Positions 1 to 11,405 of a stretch of DNA of 64,000 nucleotides are shown in pieces. The DNA comes from Thelephora terrestris (taxonomy: Eukaryota; Basidiomycota; Agaricomycetes; Thelephorales; Thelephoraceae). Location: the NCBI GenBank assembly GCA_015956445.1, contig WIUZ02000001.1, positions 310,001 through 374,000 of the forward strand. Direction: 5' to 3'. The notes beneath the pieces were generated by a model. That model had not been told where the DNA came from. It made no database searches and worked only from the letters and a program-made list of their open reading frames with translations. Positions within the stretch are counted from its first letter, which is position 1. Every line of letters starts with the position of its first letter. Both the position numbers and the translations under genes were made by a program.

Positions 1-32
1 GAACCCTCACGCACCTCATTTTCTCGGCTCAG

Positions 33-552
33 GTGGGAGGTACATTTGATCCCGTGCTTGCGAAGGCCGCGGGCGGTCCAGAGTCACTTTCACCAGTACC
101 TCCGACCCTGTCAACCTCTGTGTCACCAGCTCACACCGACCCGCCTGCAACCACCCAGGGGAACGACAACGGGAACGGGGGGAAGAAATCATCGCATGTG
201 GGTGCCATCGTCGGAGGTGTCATCGGTGGCTTGGCGGCTTTGGCTGTGATTGGCGCAACCTGGATGTTCCTCCGTAAACGTGCGGCGGCACACGGCGATG
301 GAGATTATCCAGATTACACCAAGGTTTATCCTGGCGGTGTCTCCTCGTCCGAACATGCGCACGAAATACCGCCTTCACAACCGCGGCTCTACGTGAGGTT
401 ACCTGTCATCCTGCCCACGCTCGCGTTCTGATCAACGGTTGCAGGACCCGTCGGATCCGTCGACCTACCCCAGCCACATTGACCACGTTTCGAGTGTACC
501 TTACACTACCGTACCCCAAAGCGGCCGTTACAGCGGTGTCCCGGAACTGTAG
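33..552 (+). CDS. C-terminal part of a single-pass membrane protein (Mid2/SKG6-like), 5' end outside window
   Basis: The window opens inside an intron that ends in a pyrimidine-rich tract and CAG at 32, so the first visible exon starts at 33. It encodes a Ser/Thr/Pro-rich extracellular stalk, a glycine-rich transmembrane helix (GAIVGGVIGGLAALAVIG) and a basic stop-transfer stretch (FLRKR). A 52-nt intron (393-444, GTGAGG...GCAG) must be removed; this keeps the frame and adds 35 cytoplasmic residues ending in YSGVPEL with a stop at 550-552. Stalk, glycine-zipper helix and a Tyr/Pro-rich tail ending near 'GVPEL' are common in agaricomycete Mid2/SKG6-like surface proteins; a role in wall sensing is inference only. 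The signal peptide and ectodomain lie upstream of the window. Confidence 0.72.
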
Positions 553-1256
553 ATAGTCGGGTGGAGTACCGCCCTCACCACGCCTTGGACAAATCCTCCG
601 GTCTGGCGGTATAGTATACTTGTGTTGTATTTATGTACATCAAACCGGCCTGGCGTGGGTGTAATACTGCCTTCTGTAATAAATGACCACGCTCTCATGT
701 ATTTATGTTCTGATGCTGATTTGATGCTGAGACTCGTAGATTCACCGTCGGTTGCCTTTGGTGCATACGTTAGGCACTCCTATCAAGACCATACCCAACG
801 CTCGGTGGGTGTGCCCGTGACTGTAACAACAGACGAACGACGGCGTGCTGTAACCTGAATCTAGAGACCATAATGCGAGCCTTTGCGTCAGGAAACTGTG
901 ACTTTGTCAATTGCGCCGCCTAGTCCGGAGTTCGCTACTTTCCATCATGCACCGATGACACCGCCGCGAACTTGAACGTTGAGACTTCGCTCGGACTGAA
1001 ATCAAGGCAAAACCTGAGTCGATCGCCTTCTTGCCGAACTACCGAGCTGGCCAGTTTGCTGATGTAACCATCACTGGACGTAGATTGGAATTGCAGGCTC
1101 ACACCGCAGGACAATCATTGACTTCCGAGGATGATAATTTGCACTTCGGTTGGACAAAGACAACAGACAACATGTAGGGACGCGATTCAACAAATGCCTC
1201 AACCACACGTGACTGGGCTACTACTAAACGACCTGTTGATCAAGAACAATGGCTTG
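553..1256. other. intergenic, no gene recognised
   Basis: This spacer separates the 3' end of the membrane protein from the 3' end of the convergent F-box gene. The early part is T/A-rich with TATTTATGT runs, as expected for 3' UTRs. Short open frames exist but show no domain or splice support. Confidence 0.5.
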
Positions 1257-2501
1257 TCAATCGGGGTGTTTCGCAACAGCAACGCACCGTAAAATGCCTC
1301 TCTGAGCAGCCAAAGGTAACTTTTTCCCCACATCCTGATAGACATTGTCCAACAGTCTTCTTGTTCCGATAGGTGTTGCGAGGAGGATCTCCACGGTAAT
1401 CACAGATTGAAGTTGATGAGCGAGTATTTCGTCTATAGCAGACCACGGGATGAAGTCAAGGCGCGACAGGTCATCGGCAACTGTTTCCATTGTAAACTTC
1501 CGAATCGTGGGAGTCACCCGACACAATATGATAGGGATCCATTCGAAAGTTACCGGAATTTTTTCGGGTTGAGGTTTATGCGGAACGAGACCCTGGAACG
1601 TGAGCTCCTCGAGGTTATTGAATTGAGATATGAACTCTCCGGCGGCTTTGATGTGCAGGGTAAGGACTGTGTGACACGTGAAGTGAGGTAGTGGAGTCTT
1701 ACTGTCAACTCTTGTATGGGCCGCCGTAAGATGGCGAATCACTTGGATCCCGAACCTGAGCGCTCTCACACTTGGACCGTAGTGCCCTCCAAATCGTACA
1801 GGCGTTCGATCGATTAGAAGGGGGAACCGGACATCGAGGGATGTCAGGGAGGGGAGGGGGATGGGGTGATCGGCAAGAAACCGATAGATATTACTGTTCA
1901 ACCCAGCCAACGCGGACGGCCGCAAGGAAACGTGGGAGATCTTCGATTTGCGATGGGAAGGAGCGTCACCCCCCGCCTCGCCCACGTGTACGTGTCCTAG
2001 GACTAGCGATTTGAGCGCGCGAAACGACAAGACGAGATCCCAAAAATGGGTATCTTGCGCGAGATTCAGCCCATCGAGTTCGAGCGATGTGACCCAGTCA
2101 AACAGCGGATGCAGCCGGAGTAGAGTTGAGTTTTCCAACGGGGGGCTCGGCCTTGTGGGTGCTATGGCAAGATTGAGTGCTAAAGGTAGAGAGGTGTACT
2201 CCTTGTGGCAGCGGGTCGCGATCTGAGACACCGTCTGGATCGTGTCTACTATGTTCAGGAAAGACAGGATCGTCACTTCGATCCTCTTAATCAACGGCAA
2301 AACTGTCGGTTCCAGCTCCAAAAGGCGCTCCAGTCTGTCTGTTGGTTCGAAGTATAGGCGGGTGCGGAGAGTGTGAAAGAGAAGCGGCCTGCTGGCGCAG
2401 GCGAAGGAGGAACAACACAGCGAACATGCAGATAAAGCGGCGTTGTCGTCCCGTAGGAAGCTGATGATGTAGGAGATGAGCTCGAGTGGAATTCTGTGCA
2501 T
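1257..2501 (-). CDS. F-box / LRR-like protein, intronless
   Basis: A single 414-codon exon starts at ATG 2501. The N-terminus IPLELISYIISFL is a typical fungal F-box opening (I-P-x-E-L-x-x-x-I), followed by the leucine-spaced segments (LTSLDVRF, LEELTFQG) seen in agaricomycete F-box proteins. Such proteins bind SKP1 through the F-box and present substrates to an SCF ubiquitin ligase; the substrate cannot be read from the sequence. The C-terminal 60 codons also survive as a decayed copy 1.7 kb away (3028-3215), so this gene belongs to a locally duplicating family. Length and lack of introns suit the family. Confidence 0.82.
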   Translation of the reverse strand: MHRIPLELISYIISFLRDDNAALSACSLCCSSFACASRPLLFHTLRTRLYFEPTDRLERLLELEPTVLPLIKRIEVTILSFLNIVDTIQTVSQIATRCHKEYTSLPLALNLAIAPTRPSPPLENSTLLRLHPLFDWVTSLELDGLNLAQDTHFWDLVLSFRALKSLVLGHVHVGEAGGDAPSHRKSKISHVSLRPSALAGLNSNIYRFLADHPIPLPSLTSLDVRFPLLIDRTPVRFGGHYGPSVRALRFGIQVIRHLTAAHTRVDSKTPLPHFTCHTVLTLHIKAAGEFISQFNNLEELTFQGLVPHKPQPEKIPVTFEWIPIILCRVTPTIRKFTMETVADDLSRLDFIPWSAIDEILAHQLQSVITVEILLATPIGTRRLLDNVYQDVGKKLPLAAQRGILRCVAVAKHPD

Positions 2502-3027
2502 CGTGTATGGGGAGTGGTCTCGGGGATGTGGAACGATAACGAGCGTCTGTGGTCGAGAAGCGCTGACCCCCTGGAGATATATCAGTCGATTGCCCTATTG
2601 GCTCCGAGGCCGAAAGTTCCGATGTGCGGCTAGTAGCCCGGCTACCAGTCATGGCTACCGGGAAGCTGCCGGCTCCTGGAAGGAGCCACCAGGATGTCCA
2701 ACACTGAGATATATAGACGAGACCTTGTCTCGGGAAGCGCCAGTGCGTATGTATTTCCTTTCCCACATTGTGAGCATTCTACAGTCAGTGATGGCCTCAT
2801 CAGTAGAGTTGAGTATATAGGTTCCAATCGTAATCTCAGCCTCTCCGAACGGAAAGTTGGAGAGAAAGCAAAAGTACGCGATGATCTCCTCGAGGATGAG
2901 CTTCGTCGGCGCCTAACCTGCGCAAGTATGGACTCAACAATAACTGGCGCCGGTGAAAGCTCGGACCATACAGGGCGAAGATTACTGATAACATACCTGC
3001 AGGAGGAGTAAATGGAGAATAAACCTG

Positions 3028-3215
3028 CTTGCAAAATGGTGTTCTGAAACAGCCGAGCACAACAACGTGCCTCTTTTGAACAACCGAGAGTAACCTCCCC
3101 CCCCATATCCTTGCAGACGTTATCCAATAGACAGGTCTTCCTCAGGCTGACAGGTGTCGCAAAGAGGACTCCCGTGGTCGCTACCGATTCAAGCTGACCA
3201 AAGGGCATATCGTCT
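3028..3215 (-). pseudogene. relic of the C-terminus of the neighbouring F-box gene
   Basis: The minus strand aligns base for base with the 3' end of the F-box gene (1262-1440), including the segment coding LLDNVYQDVG, here read as LLDNVCKDMG. An expanded run of C (around 3097-3104) shifts the frame relative to the intact gene, and no F-box start is found upstream. It is a decayed duplicate of only the gene's end, in the same orientation as its parent. Confidence 0.65.
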
Positions 3216-3232
3216 ACCTTCAGTTACCTGAG

Positions 3233-3560
3233 GAGGACGTTGGGACAGGTGGTCCGCAAATTGTCAAGAGAAGTGAACACTGTGAATTCCGATTCCTCAC
3301 TTGTTGCAGCTGATCCTATTTGTTCCCCGATAGAGCTCCTTTCTCTCTTCGTTCGGAGGATAGCACCCAACATCCCCATTGACACCAAGAAGAAGATCCT
3401 GCCGACATCCTGCCTTCGGCCGCATGAGGAGATCGTGCGGATATCTCGCCTGTCGCACAGGAAGATCCTGCGAGTACGCCGCTCACTGCCACACAAGAGA
3501 ACGTTCTAAATCTGCCACCCACCGCTCCCCAGCAACGGATATTACCTGCGCAAGTTGCTT
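3233..3560 (+). pseudogene. relic of the 3' end of the kinase/NB-ARC gene at 15-17.9 kb
   Basis: This stretch aligns with about 17588-17930, that is, the last exons, the intervening 60-nt intron and the first bases past the stop of the kinase/NB-ARC gene. Matching landmarks are CCGCAAATTGT followed by an AAG-rich donor region, the GGATAGCACCCAACAT block against GGAAAGCACCCACCAT, and repeated ATCCTGCC motifs. Many substitutions and indels break the frame. The intron is retained, so the copy arose at the DNA level and not through mRNA. It lies directly against the F-box relic. Confidence 0.6.
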
Positions 3561-5854
3561 ACGTGGTAGACCAATGGCGAAGCAGTGCATTTCGACTCTA
3601 TGTGTTCCGTACTTGATTGGAAATGATATCTTTGGTTGCCTCCCTCCTGCGAAACTACGCCTTAGTGATGTAGTGCCGTTAACTTAGGTTACCGATCCAT
3701 AGTTCTCCAATACCCACCGCCGATTTCCCCAGCACAGCACTTAAATCGCCGGGGGAGCGTATGGGTTCCACGCACTTGGTTAGTTCCACCCCGAAGAACT
3801 TCCGCAACAATCGACTGGAGGTATGTGCTACGATCACACAAAAGGCTTTTAATCACATGGGAGAATCGGCATCCTCTCTGGCTCACACATGGATCCAAGC
3901 AAAGGACAGGTGCATGATTGCCTGGGCGAACAAAGAGAGAGGCGCTGTGAAAGGCGCACTGTGTAGGAGCGAGGGTCAGACCAGAAAAAGTCTGGGTAAC
4001 TTAACGGGAAAGGAGGACCCTGAGAAGGTCAACGGGGAACACAATAGACAAGAGGAGGGATAGAACGAGGGGTTCTCCTGTTCCTCACGGCAATATATCA
4101 GACAACCTACGTAGCAATAGCAATGGGGTCGAAGAGTTAGGCTTCTGTCCATCGGTAAGAGTGGAGGAGTGGAAGCCGTCGTCCTGAGGGTTGAGTGAGG
4201 GATTCGGTCGTCATAGAGCTAGCCAGGAATAGCTTGCAGAAACGAACCCACCACCACCTGTTGGGCAGGGACACCCACACTGTCCAGTCCTATCGACGGG
4301 TGTTTCCATGGAGACCAGTTATCGTTATCTCCCAGCTACATCCTTTGGGAGGGATCCCACCGCAGCTCTTTCAGGCCGCCGGCTGAGCTACTGCGTTTAC
4401 ATGCTGGACTCCGAAGCCGTGAGATGTGACCTGGACGGAACACGGACGAGGTTCTTGTCCTGTGTGACACCCAAAGAGTCGACAACGAACACCAATCAGG
4501 TCCGTTTTTGACTATGCCTCGCCTCAGCTCTCTGGGAGGGCTCAAATCGTTCTCAGGCGGAGCATGTGGTTGGTCAAGAAACCCAACCCGAACTGCGAGT
4601 AAGACAAGACAGCCCTTGACGTGACCTCCCATGTGTTAGCATGGCTCAAGGGGCGGAGACCGAGAGACAGAACCGATCGAGATCCTTCCGGCGAATAAAG
4701 GCAAAGTGGCCGTGAAAATTTGACCCATACTAGAGGGGATGAGCGCGCTGCCACTAGGCGGGCTGTGGTGTGTTTGTGTTATCAGTAACCATACATGCCC
4801 CAGTGACTCCGACATAACCTGTGCGGTTTTGGTATCTACCTCGGTCCAATGCGCCCCAGCCTCACTCTCCGGGTCCGCCGACCTCGCAAGCTACCCCCGT
4901 GAGCGAAAACGCTCCTCGCAAATTTGGGACGGTCTCATTGCCTCTTGAAGATTCTACTATAGGCTGGAAAGCGAAGAGAACTGTCCCATCCTCGGCCCCA
5001 GCTCGCACCATGCAATAGGCCGATTAAAGCACGGTCTTCACGGTCAGGCGTGGGACGAAATTCTGCCCGGCGATCGAGTGGCGGGGTACTAGGGCTATTC
5101 GCGTTCGGGCATGTCATATGGAACTGAACAGCCCTATCACATGTGGTCGGAAGACCCACCAACAAGGCATTCGTTCCACAACCCCAATTATACGCAGAAT
5201 GTATGGTGTTCCGGCCGGAGGAGCTTTGTGGTGTGACCTGGCTGTGCTCATAAATTAGAGGAGTGCTATTACCATGTTCGGGTCGAGTACTCCATCAGGG
5301 ATCGACAATGAGGATATTCGGGCGCTAACCCGAAGAACGCCGGGTATCGGATCGGCTTACGAGATCGTAAACGGAGCGCCGTCAAGCAGTGCAGAGCCTG
5401 GCTCCGCGCGCGTCAATGGAGGTTTTTCAATGGCTCACGGGCATCCGCGATGTACCGTGGGAAGGGTTGCCAGCGCGCCAAGAATCTAGCGCCGATTGCC
5501 ATGATCAGTGCCTTGGCTCGGGGGCTGTGGACTCTGGAGGGTTACGATGTGCACCTAGCTTTGGTTTTCGCACAACGGATAGTTCGAGACACTGGATTGT
5601 TATCCTACGTTCAGAACCCCCGCGAGGGTCCAGTGCCCCAGTGGAACTTTTTCGAACCCTTGACAACCCTCGAACCCAAATCCGCATATCTTCATAATAT
5701 GTTCATATTAGAATGAAAATCCGGCGTACAACAATGTTAAACGATTTCATACGACGCATACGACGCGAATCCTACTTGTAAATAGACCACTAGCTAGATG
5801 TTATTATAACAGAATACCAAGAAAAGGGGGATATTTCGGACAACGAGTCAACCA
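3561..5854. other. gene-poor stretch, short unrecognised open frames only
   Basis: About 2.3 kb without a gene I can support. Two segments look slightly coding-like on the plus strand: around 4850-5020 (a frame reading RKFGTVSLPLEDSTIGWKAK) and 5450-5716 (88 codons ending NMFILE). Neither has a recognisable domain, a good start or splice support. Given the relics just upstream, decayed gene fragments are the likeliest explanation. Confidence 0.4.
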
Positions 5855-7071
5855 CTACGCGGCTTGGCACCACACGCGGGGGTATACTTCTAAGGCGGGA
5901 CGACTGTTCGAAAATTCAAACACACCATTTTCGATGGCACGATCCAAAGCCTTGTCGATAGATTGGCGGTGATCATCTGCCTCTTCCTTTTCAATGTCCA
6001 AACCGAATATGATCTTCACATCCCGCTTCGGCTCAGCTTGGTCTTTCCTCATGGCAGAATTACTCTTGGGTGTGGGGGTTGCTCCGAGGGTCTGATTCAG
6101 CCGGTCGAGGTCGCTATCGTAACTTACGATGAGGCACGTCTCGAGTTGAGAGGATGGGATCGAGGATATGAAGTCGTGGAATGGGTAGTTGGGAAAAGCA
6201 CGGGCTACCGAGTGGAAGTTGACCTCGACGTGATGGATGGACTCGCACTGCGACAGGTTCAAGTTCTGGAGATCTGATACCTGATTTTAGATCCTTTCAT
6301 CAAGGGATACGGAGAGCTATGCATACCTTGGGCATCCGAGGGGTGACAGATGAGTCGCTCCATGGTTCCTGCGCAAGCATCGATGATCTCTTGCATTTCT
6401 CCACAAAACTGGAGGTCGACTGTGCGGAACCTGACTCCCTTCTGCATCGAAGCCAGAGCACAAAGAAAGTCTTGATCGAAGATCCCCGTCAACGTCAACC
6501 GTCCCGTGAAGGGCGGTGAAGATTCGATGGCCGGGACTCGAGGATCATAAACCGGCGCGATATCGATGCTGTCCACGGTGAGGTTCTCTAGGTTCGAGAA
6601 CATGCTGATAAAGCAAGCGAGTTGTTTGACGCTCCCTTTGGGGTATCGCAGCGTGAGTGACCGAACGGTGGACTTGAGGATGTCGCAATGTTCGTGCAAC
6701 CAAGGAAGTGGCGTCCCAACATCGAAGTACCTGAATTCGAGCTCTTGGACGCGTGTGAACGCGTGCAAAACGTTTATCGTCGGGGGTATGAAGAAGTCTG
6801 GTTGGTTGACCTTTCTGGTGGCGACCAGTTTGCGGACAAGATCGATCATCCCCATGTTCTGAAGGTCATGTATAGCCTCAAACCCCGAGCGATCCGAGAC
6901 GGTGAAGGTTCGGTGGAGGTGAGCTCGGGCAGCGATGCACCACGTGCGGGAGAGATAGGTGCAGGCGAGGAGGGTTGGACGGTCGTCCGAGATGTGGTCG
7001 ACGATGTAGTCGACGATCTCTTGGGGAAGCCACGCGTTTCCCGCTTTGATCGTCCCCAAGGCCCTCCTCAT
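5855..7071 (-). CDS. F-box-like protein, two exons
   Basis: Exon 1 runs from ATG 7071 to 6327, a 53-nt intron (6326-6274, GTATGC...TATCAG) follows, and exon 2 runs 6273-5855. A nearby alternative acceptor at 6281 breaks the frame, so 6274 is chosen. The junction reads SDAQ-DLQNLNLSQCESIHH, a leucine-rich motif crossing the intron. The product is 387 aa. The N-terminus LPQEIVDYIVDHI is F-box-like, and VRSLTLRYPKG and LENLTVDSI are LRR-like strands typical of agaricomycete F-box proteins. A substrate-adaptor role in SCF ligases is inferred from the family. Confidence 0.75.
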
Positions 7072-7656
7072 TTTCCTGTTGAGGCGCTTGCACGCGAACC
7101 AAAGCGTGTAAGACGCCTGTTTGGCATCTGCGTTGAAAAGTTAGTAAATAACGACGGAAAACCGCGAAAACACTTTACCAAGCTGGGTGGCACGAAATCT
7201 GCTGAGAGCTCCAGAACGTTTGGAATACATCTTTCGCTGAGTTCACTGGTAGTTAGAGGGATGGAGGCGATAAAGAACCGCCATTCTATGACCAGGCTTT
7301 TATACAGATTACGCCTGGGACCATGATTGTCGTATACAAAGGATGTGTAGCATGCATAGCCATGACATTGATAGCCCATACAGTGCCCCCACAGCACGTG
7401 ACATCAGGCAGTGTTATAAGTCCAACGTCAAAAGCCCGATTGACGGCGGTCTATGCATCTCCGAACATTTATCGTGCCTTTTCCCGCGTTCTATCCCCAA
7501 ACCCTGGGACCACCAGACCCGATTTGGAATGTGTTGGAGATACGGAGCGACGGACATGCTGGGATATTACGATATACGGTAAAGGTTATGCAAAGCTGAG
7601 CTCTACCAATATAGAGGGATACGGAGGCAGTAGGTAATCCAGTACATATTAACTTA
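7072..7656. other. spacer, probable promoter of the F-box gene
   Basis: This stretch lies upstream of the minus-strand F-box gene. A minus-strand TATAAAA is present at 7304-7298, about 230 bp before the ATG, which would imply a long 5' leader or an unspotted leader exon. No gene is seen. Confidence 0.35.
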
Positions 7657-8385
7657 TTACACCGATACTAATCTAGCTCGTGCGCGAACCCCGGATAAAT
7701 CAGGATTGGTAGGCAATGGACATCTTGGTACCCGAATTAGAGCCGGAGCTTTGGGTGAAGATCCCTTTTCACCCTCAGTGAATGTCACCATTCGTCGTGA
7801 TGCGATTGAAAGTGGCCGTTCCGGCGGATCGTTGGGCCGGGCTTCAGAAGTTGGGCTGAGGGGTGCCCACGGGAAATCCAAACGGGGTTGCCGCCACCAC
7901 GGCATGCCGTACCAAAACTTGGCGTCCTCCCAAAATTCCAAGCTCGCGGTCAACTGGTTGTAAACAAGAGCGATATTCGCGGCGATCGGGTCGAGATCGA
8001 GCATCGATTTCCTTTCAGCCCGTTTTACGGCATCGATGTAAAGGCGAAGTTCACGTCGGTGGCGGATGATGAGTGAGTCGCGTTCGGTTTGCGATGATTG
8101 CGGTGGCCCAAGGGATCTTTGGAGCCGAATGAGAGAGGCGTCCCGGTGATTGGGTCATGTGGCATACCTTCGACGGCCTTCGTGTGGTAGTTGATCAGGA
8201 GGAAGGGCAGTCCTCAGCTTCTCCACCATTAATGCGATCGCGGACATCAACCGCGACTGGCTGTTGAGCAACTGAGGCGAAACGACCCTCCAGAATAGCC
8301 CACCCGCATAAATCCTATCGATGTTGCGTACGATGCTGTCAACGGGAGGGGGCTTCCAGTCGTTCTCGGAGAGGCTGTGGGTCAT
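7657..8385 (-). CDS. hypothetical protein, two exons
   Basis: Exon 1 (8385-8168) and exon 2 (8116-7657) are joined across a 51-nt intron (8167-8117, GTATGC...AAAG) with matching phase 2, giving 225 aa. The chosen ATG opens MTHSLSENDWKPPP. The frame stays open upstream for about 35 codons and encodes a hydrophobic stretch (LIFSGFLALATFPLLP) that looks like a signal peptide but lacks an ATG, so an upstream exon may supply the true start. Visible features are an Arg-rich helix (RHRRELRLYIDAVKRAERK) and a Trp-rich segment (FWYGMPWW). I recognise no family, and function is unknown. Confidence 0.55.
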
Positions 8386-8918
8386 GTGGGAGGGAAGCAA
8401 TGGAAAGGTTGCCAGTGCCAGAAAGCCAGAGAAGATCAGGTTTATACTTAGGCGACAGAGGGTACCAGGATTCCGAGGATGACTTTAAAGCTGTGGAAGT
8501 GGCCAGCGAGAGAGGGTTGTGATGGGCGATTTCTCACGGTTGGACGGACCTATAATACTAGCAGGCCACACAGCCCAGCGCAGATGCGCACAGCCGGGTT
8601 TTAATAACACGTCATTTGGTCATAGAAGGATGCCACGAGGATTCAGCGCTCCTTCAACTGCCTCGCGGTCCAGATGCCTTAAGCAGTCGGATATACGTTT
8701 TATAGTGGGGTTCGAGCCCGCAGCCCTGGATAAGATGTAGTTCTCTGGCCTCAGACCGCGCCTCCTGTGCATGCAGAACTGATAGGATTAGACATTTAGT
8801 GCTCATCACTTAAATTGCTTCCCGTCTTGAGTAGATGGATGCACAGGCTTGAAAAGTACGCCCGATTGGGTGAGCGTCGTACAATATCAGCCAAGATCAC
8901 CATCCGAAAAAGGAAGCG
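8386..8918. other. divergent intergenic region (hypothetical gene / NAR1)
   Basis: This region contains the promoters of two diverging genes. I see no clear TATA box. It may also hold a missed first exon of the minus-strand hypothetical gene. Confidence 0.4.
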
Positions 8919-10943
8919 ATGGCTTTTTCCGGAGCTTTAGTGAGCACCTCTCAAATCCACCCCCTCCCCAACCACAGCACAACGCTAATCCCTCGACCAA
9001 ATCCAGACATTAACAGACCTTAACGACTACATCACACCGTCTCAAGCGTGCATCAAACCCGTTGAGACTAAAAATGCACCCGTCCAGGATGCAGGAGATG
9101 CTTCGGTAATGTGACTCCGATCAGTATTTTTACTGAGTCTGACTGAAACCATTCCCATCTCCAGACGCAGATTCACGTAGACAGAGATGGGACATACTAC
9201 GAGCTGTCCGTCTCCTCTGACCCTACCGGTGACAATGCGAAGGGAGGCGGGAAGAGGCTAGAAGCGGCCCAAGTCAGCCTGAACGATTGCCTAGCATGCA
9301 GGTGTGCTCCCCATGACGTAGGATCGTCATACGCTCAACTTATGCGATCCGTAGCGGGTGTATCACCTCAGCCGAATCTGTTTTAATCACCATGCAGTCT
9401 CATATACAAGTCCTCGACTTCCTTGCGGAAAACGCCACTCACGAACTGACGTCTCGAAACGCGAAGATCCCCGTCGTATCCGTCAGTCCACAATCCCTTG
9501 CGTCGCTAGCTGCATCCGTTTCATCCTCCTCCACTTCTTCCGTGACTCCCCGACAAATCCTTCACCGCATCGAAGTGTTCCTTAACCAAGTCCTCGGCAT
9601 ACACCACGTCTATGACACCACATTCGCTCGCCACGTATCCCTTTTGGAACACGCCAGAGAGTTTTGGGAGCGTAAGGCTCAGTCTGCGAGCGGTGCAAAG
9701 GGCGCTTTGCCTATGCTCGCTAGCGCTTGCCCGGGATGGATTTGTTATGCAGAGAAGACCCACTCGGAGATGCTGCCTTTCATTAGTCGAACGAAAAGCC
9801 CTCAACAAGTAATGGGAACTATCGTTAAATCTTGGTTGGCATCGAGGTGGGATAAAAGGTGAGTGTCATTCCCTCTCGAGTGTACCGATGCACGCTGAAA
9901 CGGTCAGCAGCCCTGACCAAATCTATCACGTCACAGTAATGCCGTGCTATGACAAAAAGCTTGAAGCCTCCAGGCAAGACTTTTATAACGACGTGTTCTC
10001 GACTAGAGATGTGGACTGCGTCATCACCACCGGCGAGCTCGAATTGCTTATGAAAGAGAAATCTTGGGATATCTCCGTGCCTGTCGTAAACGAACTTGTC
10101 CCGACGCCCCCTCGCACGCCACCTCCTAACGGATCTGGAAGCGATATCGCCACTATTCTCCCTCAGTTCATTTCACATCCAGGGACCAGTTCAGGGTCTT
10201 ATCTGCACACGATTATGGAGGCCGTACGGGAAAGACACAGACTTGATACTCGTCGACAGGATCCGCCCGATCTGGAGCTGTCCATCAAGGCTCTCCGTTC
10301 TGCCGATTATGAAGAATACACTCTTACGGATCCGGAGACCGGAAAGGTCGTGTTCAAGGGAGCGAAGTGTTATGGGTTCAGAAACCTCCAGAATATCGTC
10401 CGACGGGTCGGTAAGGAAGCTGGTGTGCAGACAGGGAAAGGCGCGGCTGGACGGTTGGTCGGAAGTCGATCAAGGGCGGTGAAGAAGACGACAGCTAGCG
10501 GCGAGGACGTGCATCTGGATTACGTTGAGGTTATGGCGTGTCCAGGCGGATGCATCAATGGCGGTGGTCAGCTCAAGCGGAGAGAGCTTACAAAGGCTAG
10601 TCCGAAGCCGAGGGAGACGGACTCTGAGGGGTATCAGAGAGATTGGAACGAATCAGGAGCTGAATTCGGATCTGATCTGGGTGCGAGGTGGGGAGACAAG
10701 GAGTGGACGAAGGAGGTTGAAAGAGTGTATTGGGCAGAACGGGAATCGGACGTCCCGACGCATGCTGGGACCAACGTGTTCGCGGTCGACGTGCTTCACG
10801 AAATGTGCCAGCATGCGGTTACTCCCGGCTCCTCGTGGTCCACATCCATGGACGAGAAGGCCGAGGCTCAACGAAGGACGTTATTTAGGACGGAGTATCG
10901 AGCGGTGGAGAGCGAGGTAGATGGGTTACTGGTGAAGTGGTGA
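8919..10943 (+). CDS. NAR1: cytosolic iron-sulfur assembly factor NAR1 (iron-only hydrogenase-like)
   Basis: Five exons: 8919-8939, 9007-9105, 9165-9301, 9355-9858 and 9911-10943; introns are 52-67 nt and all phases close to give 597 aa. The product begins MAFSGALTLTDLNDYI, the conserved NAR1 N-terminus. N-terminal cluster cysteines are at about 22, 82, 85 and 88 (NDCLACSGC). The hydrogenase-like domain shows ACPGWICYAEK (Cys about 211), VMPCYDKKLEA and MACPGGCINGGGQ. In the CIA pathway NAR1 sits between the CFD1-NBP35 scaffold and the CIA1 targeting complex and delivers 4Fe-4S clusters to cytosolic and nuclear proteins; it has no hydrogenase activity. A Pro/Thr-rich insert near PTPPRTPPPNGSG is a fungal loop. 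The gene appears intact and single-copy. Confidence 0.95.
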
Positions 10944-11083
10944 TGGGGAAGGAATCAACGATACGTTACGACCGCATTCCTGTTGTCAGTTCTCCCGTAC
11001 TGTCGACCGTTCTCATGGGAAACCAACGAAATTGCATGCCAACATCTCACTCGTTTCATTGCGCGGTTTTTCCTCATAACGAA

Positions 11084-11405
11084 CCTTGTGTGACCTCCAG
11101 TTCCCTACCTCCCTTGCCGACGAAAAGATACCTCCGGTCGAGCTCAACCTCCCTGCGACACCGAGCGACCTCATTTGCATAGCCTGGACGCTTCCTGAAC
11201 TGCCTACAAACACCGAACCAGTTCACCGAGAATCGTACCCCCAGCTCTAATCCATTTGGACGTTGCGCCCTTCGTCAACTCTTCGGCACAAATGATCTTT
11301 GAGATTCTTTGAGGCTCGCTGTGTTGATGGGAGTCGGTTCGGACTCCGCGAATGCGGAACGTGGTCTCGCCGACGACGGTGTGGCTTGTGGCTCGATCAA
11401 ACAGT
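11084..11405. repeat. dispersed repeat, copy 1
   Basis: About 320 bp aligning without large gaps to 13918-14237 in direct orientation, clearly similar by eye. Long shared blocks include CTCCCTGCGACACCGAGCGA and CGAATCGTACCCCCAG. Read on the minus strand, both copies keep a common frame (SHTVVGETTFRIRGV / SHTVIGETTFHIRGV, then ICAEELTKGAT / ICAEELTNGAT), suggesting an exon of an unknown duplicated gene. A further 60 bp to the left (about 11025-11084) also matches 13672-13735, so copy 2 carries roughly 180 bp of extra sequence at that point. Confidence 0.65.

Noticed and set aside
8690-8730. Possible tRNA around GGGGTTCGAGCCC
   Set aside because: It resembles a T-loop, but the stem does not pair over five bases and no D-arm or anticodon arm is present upstream.
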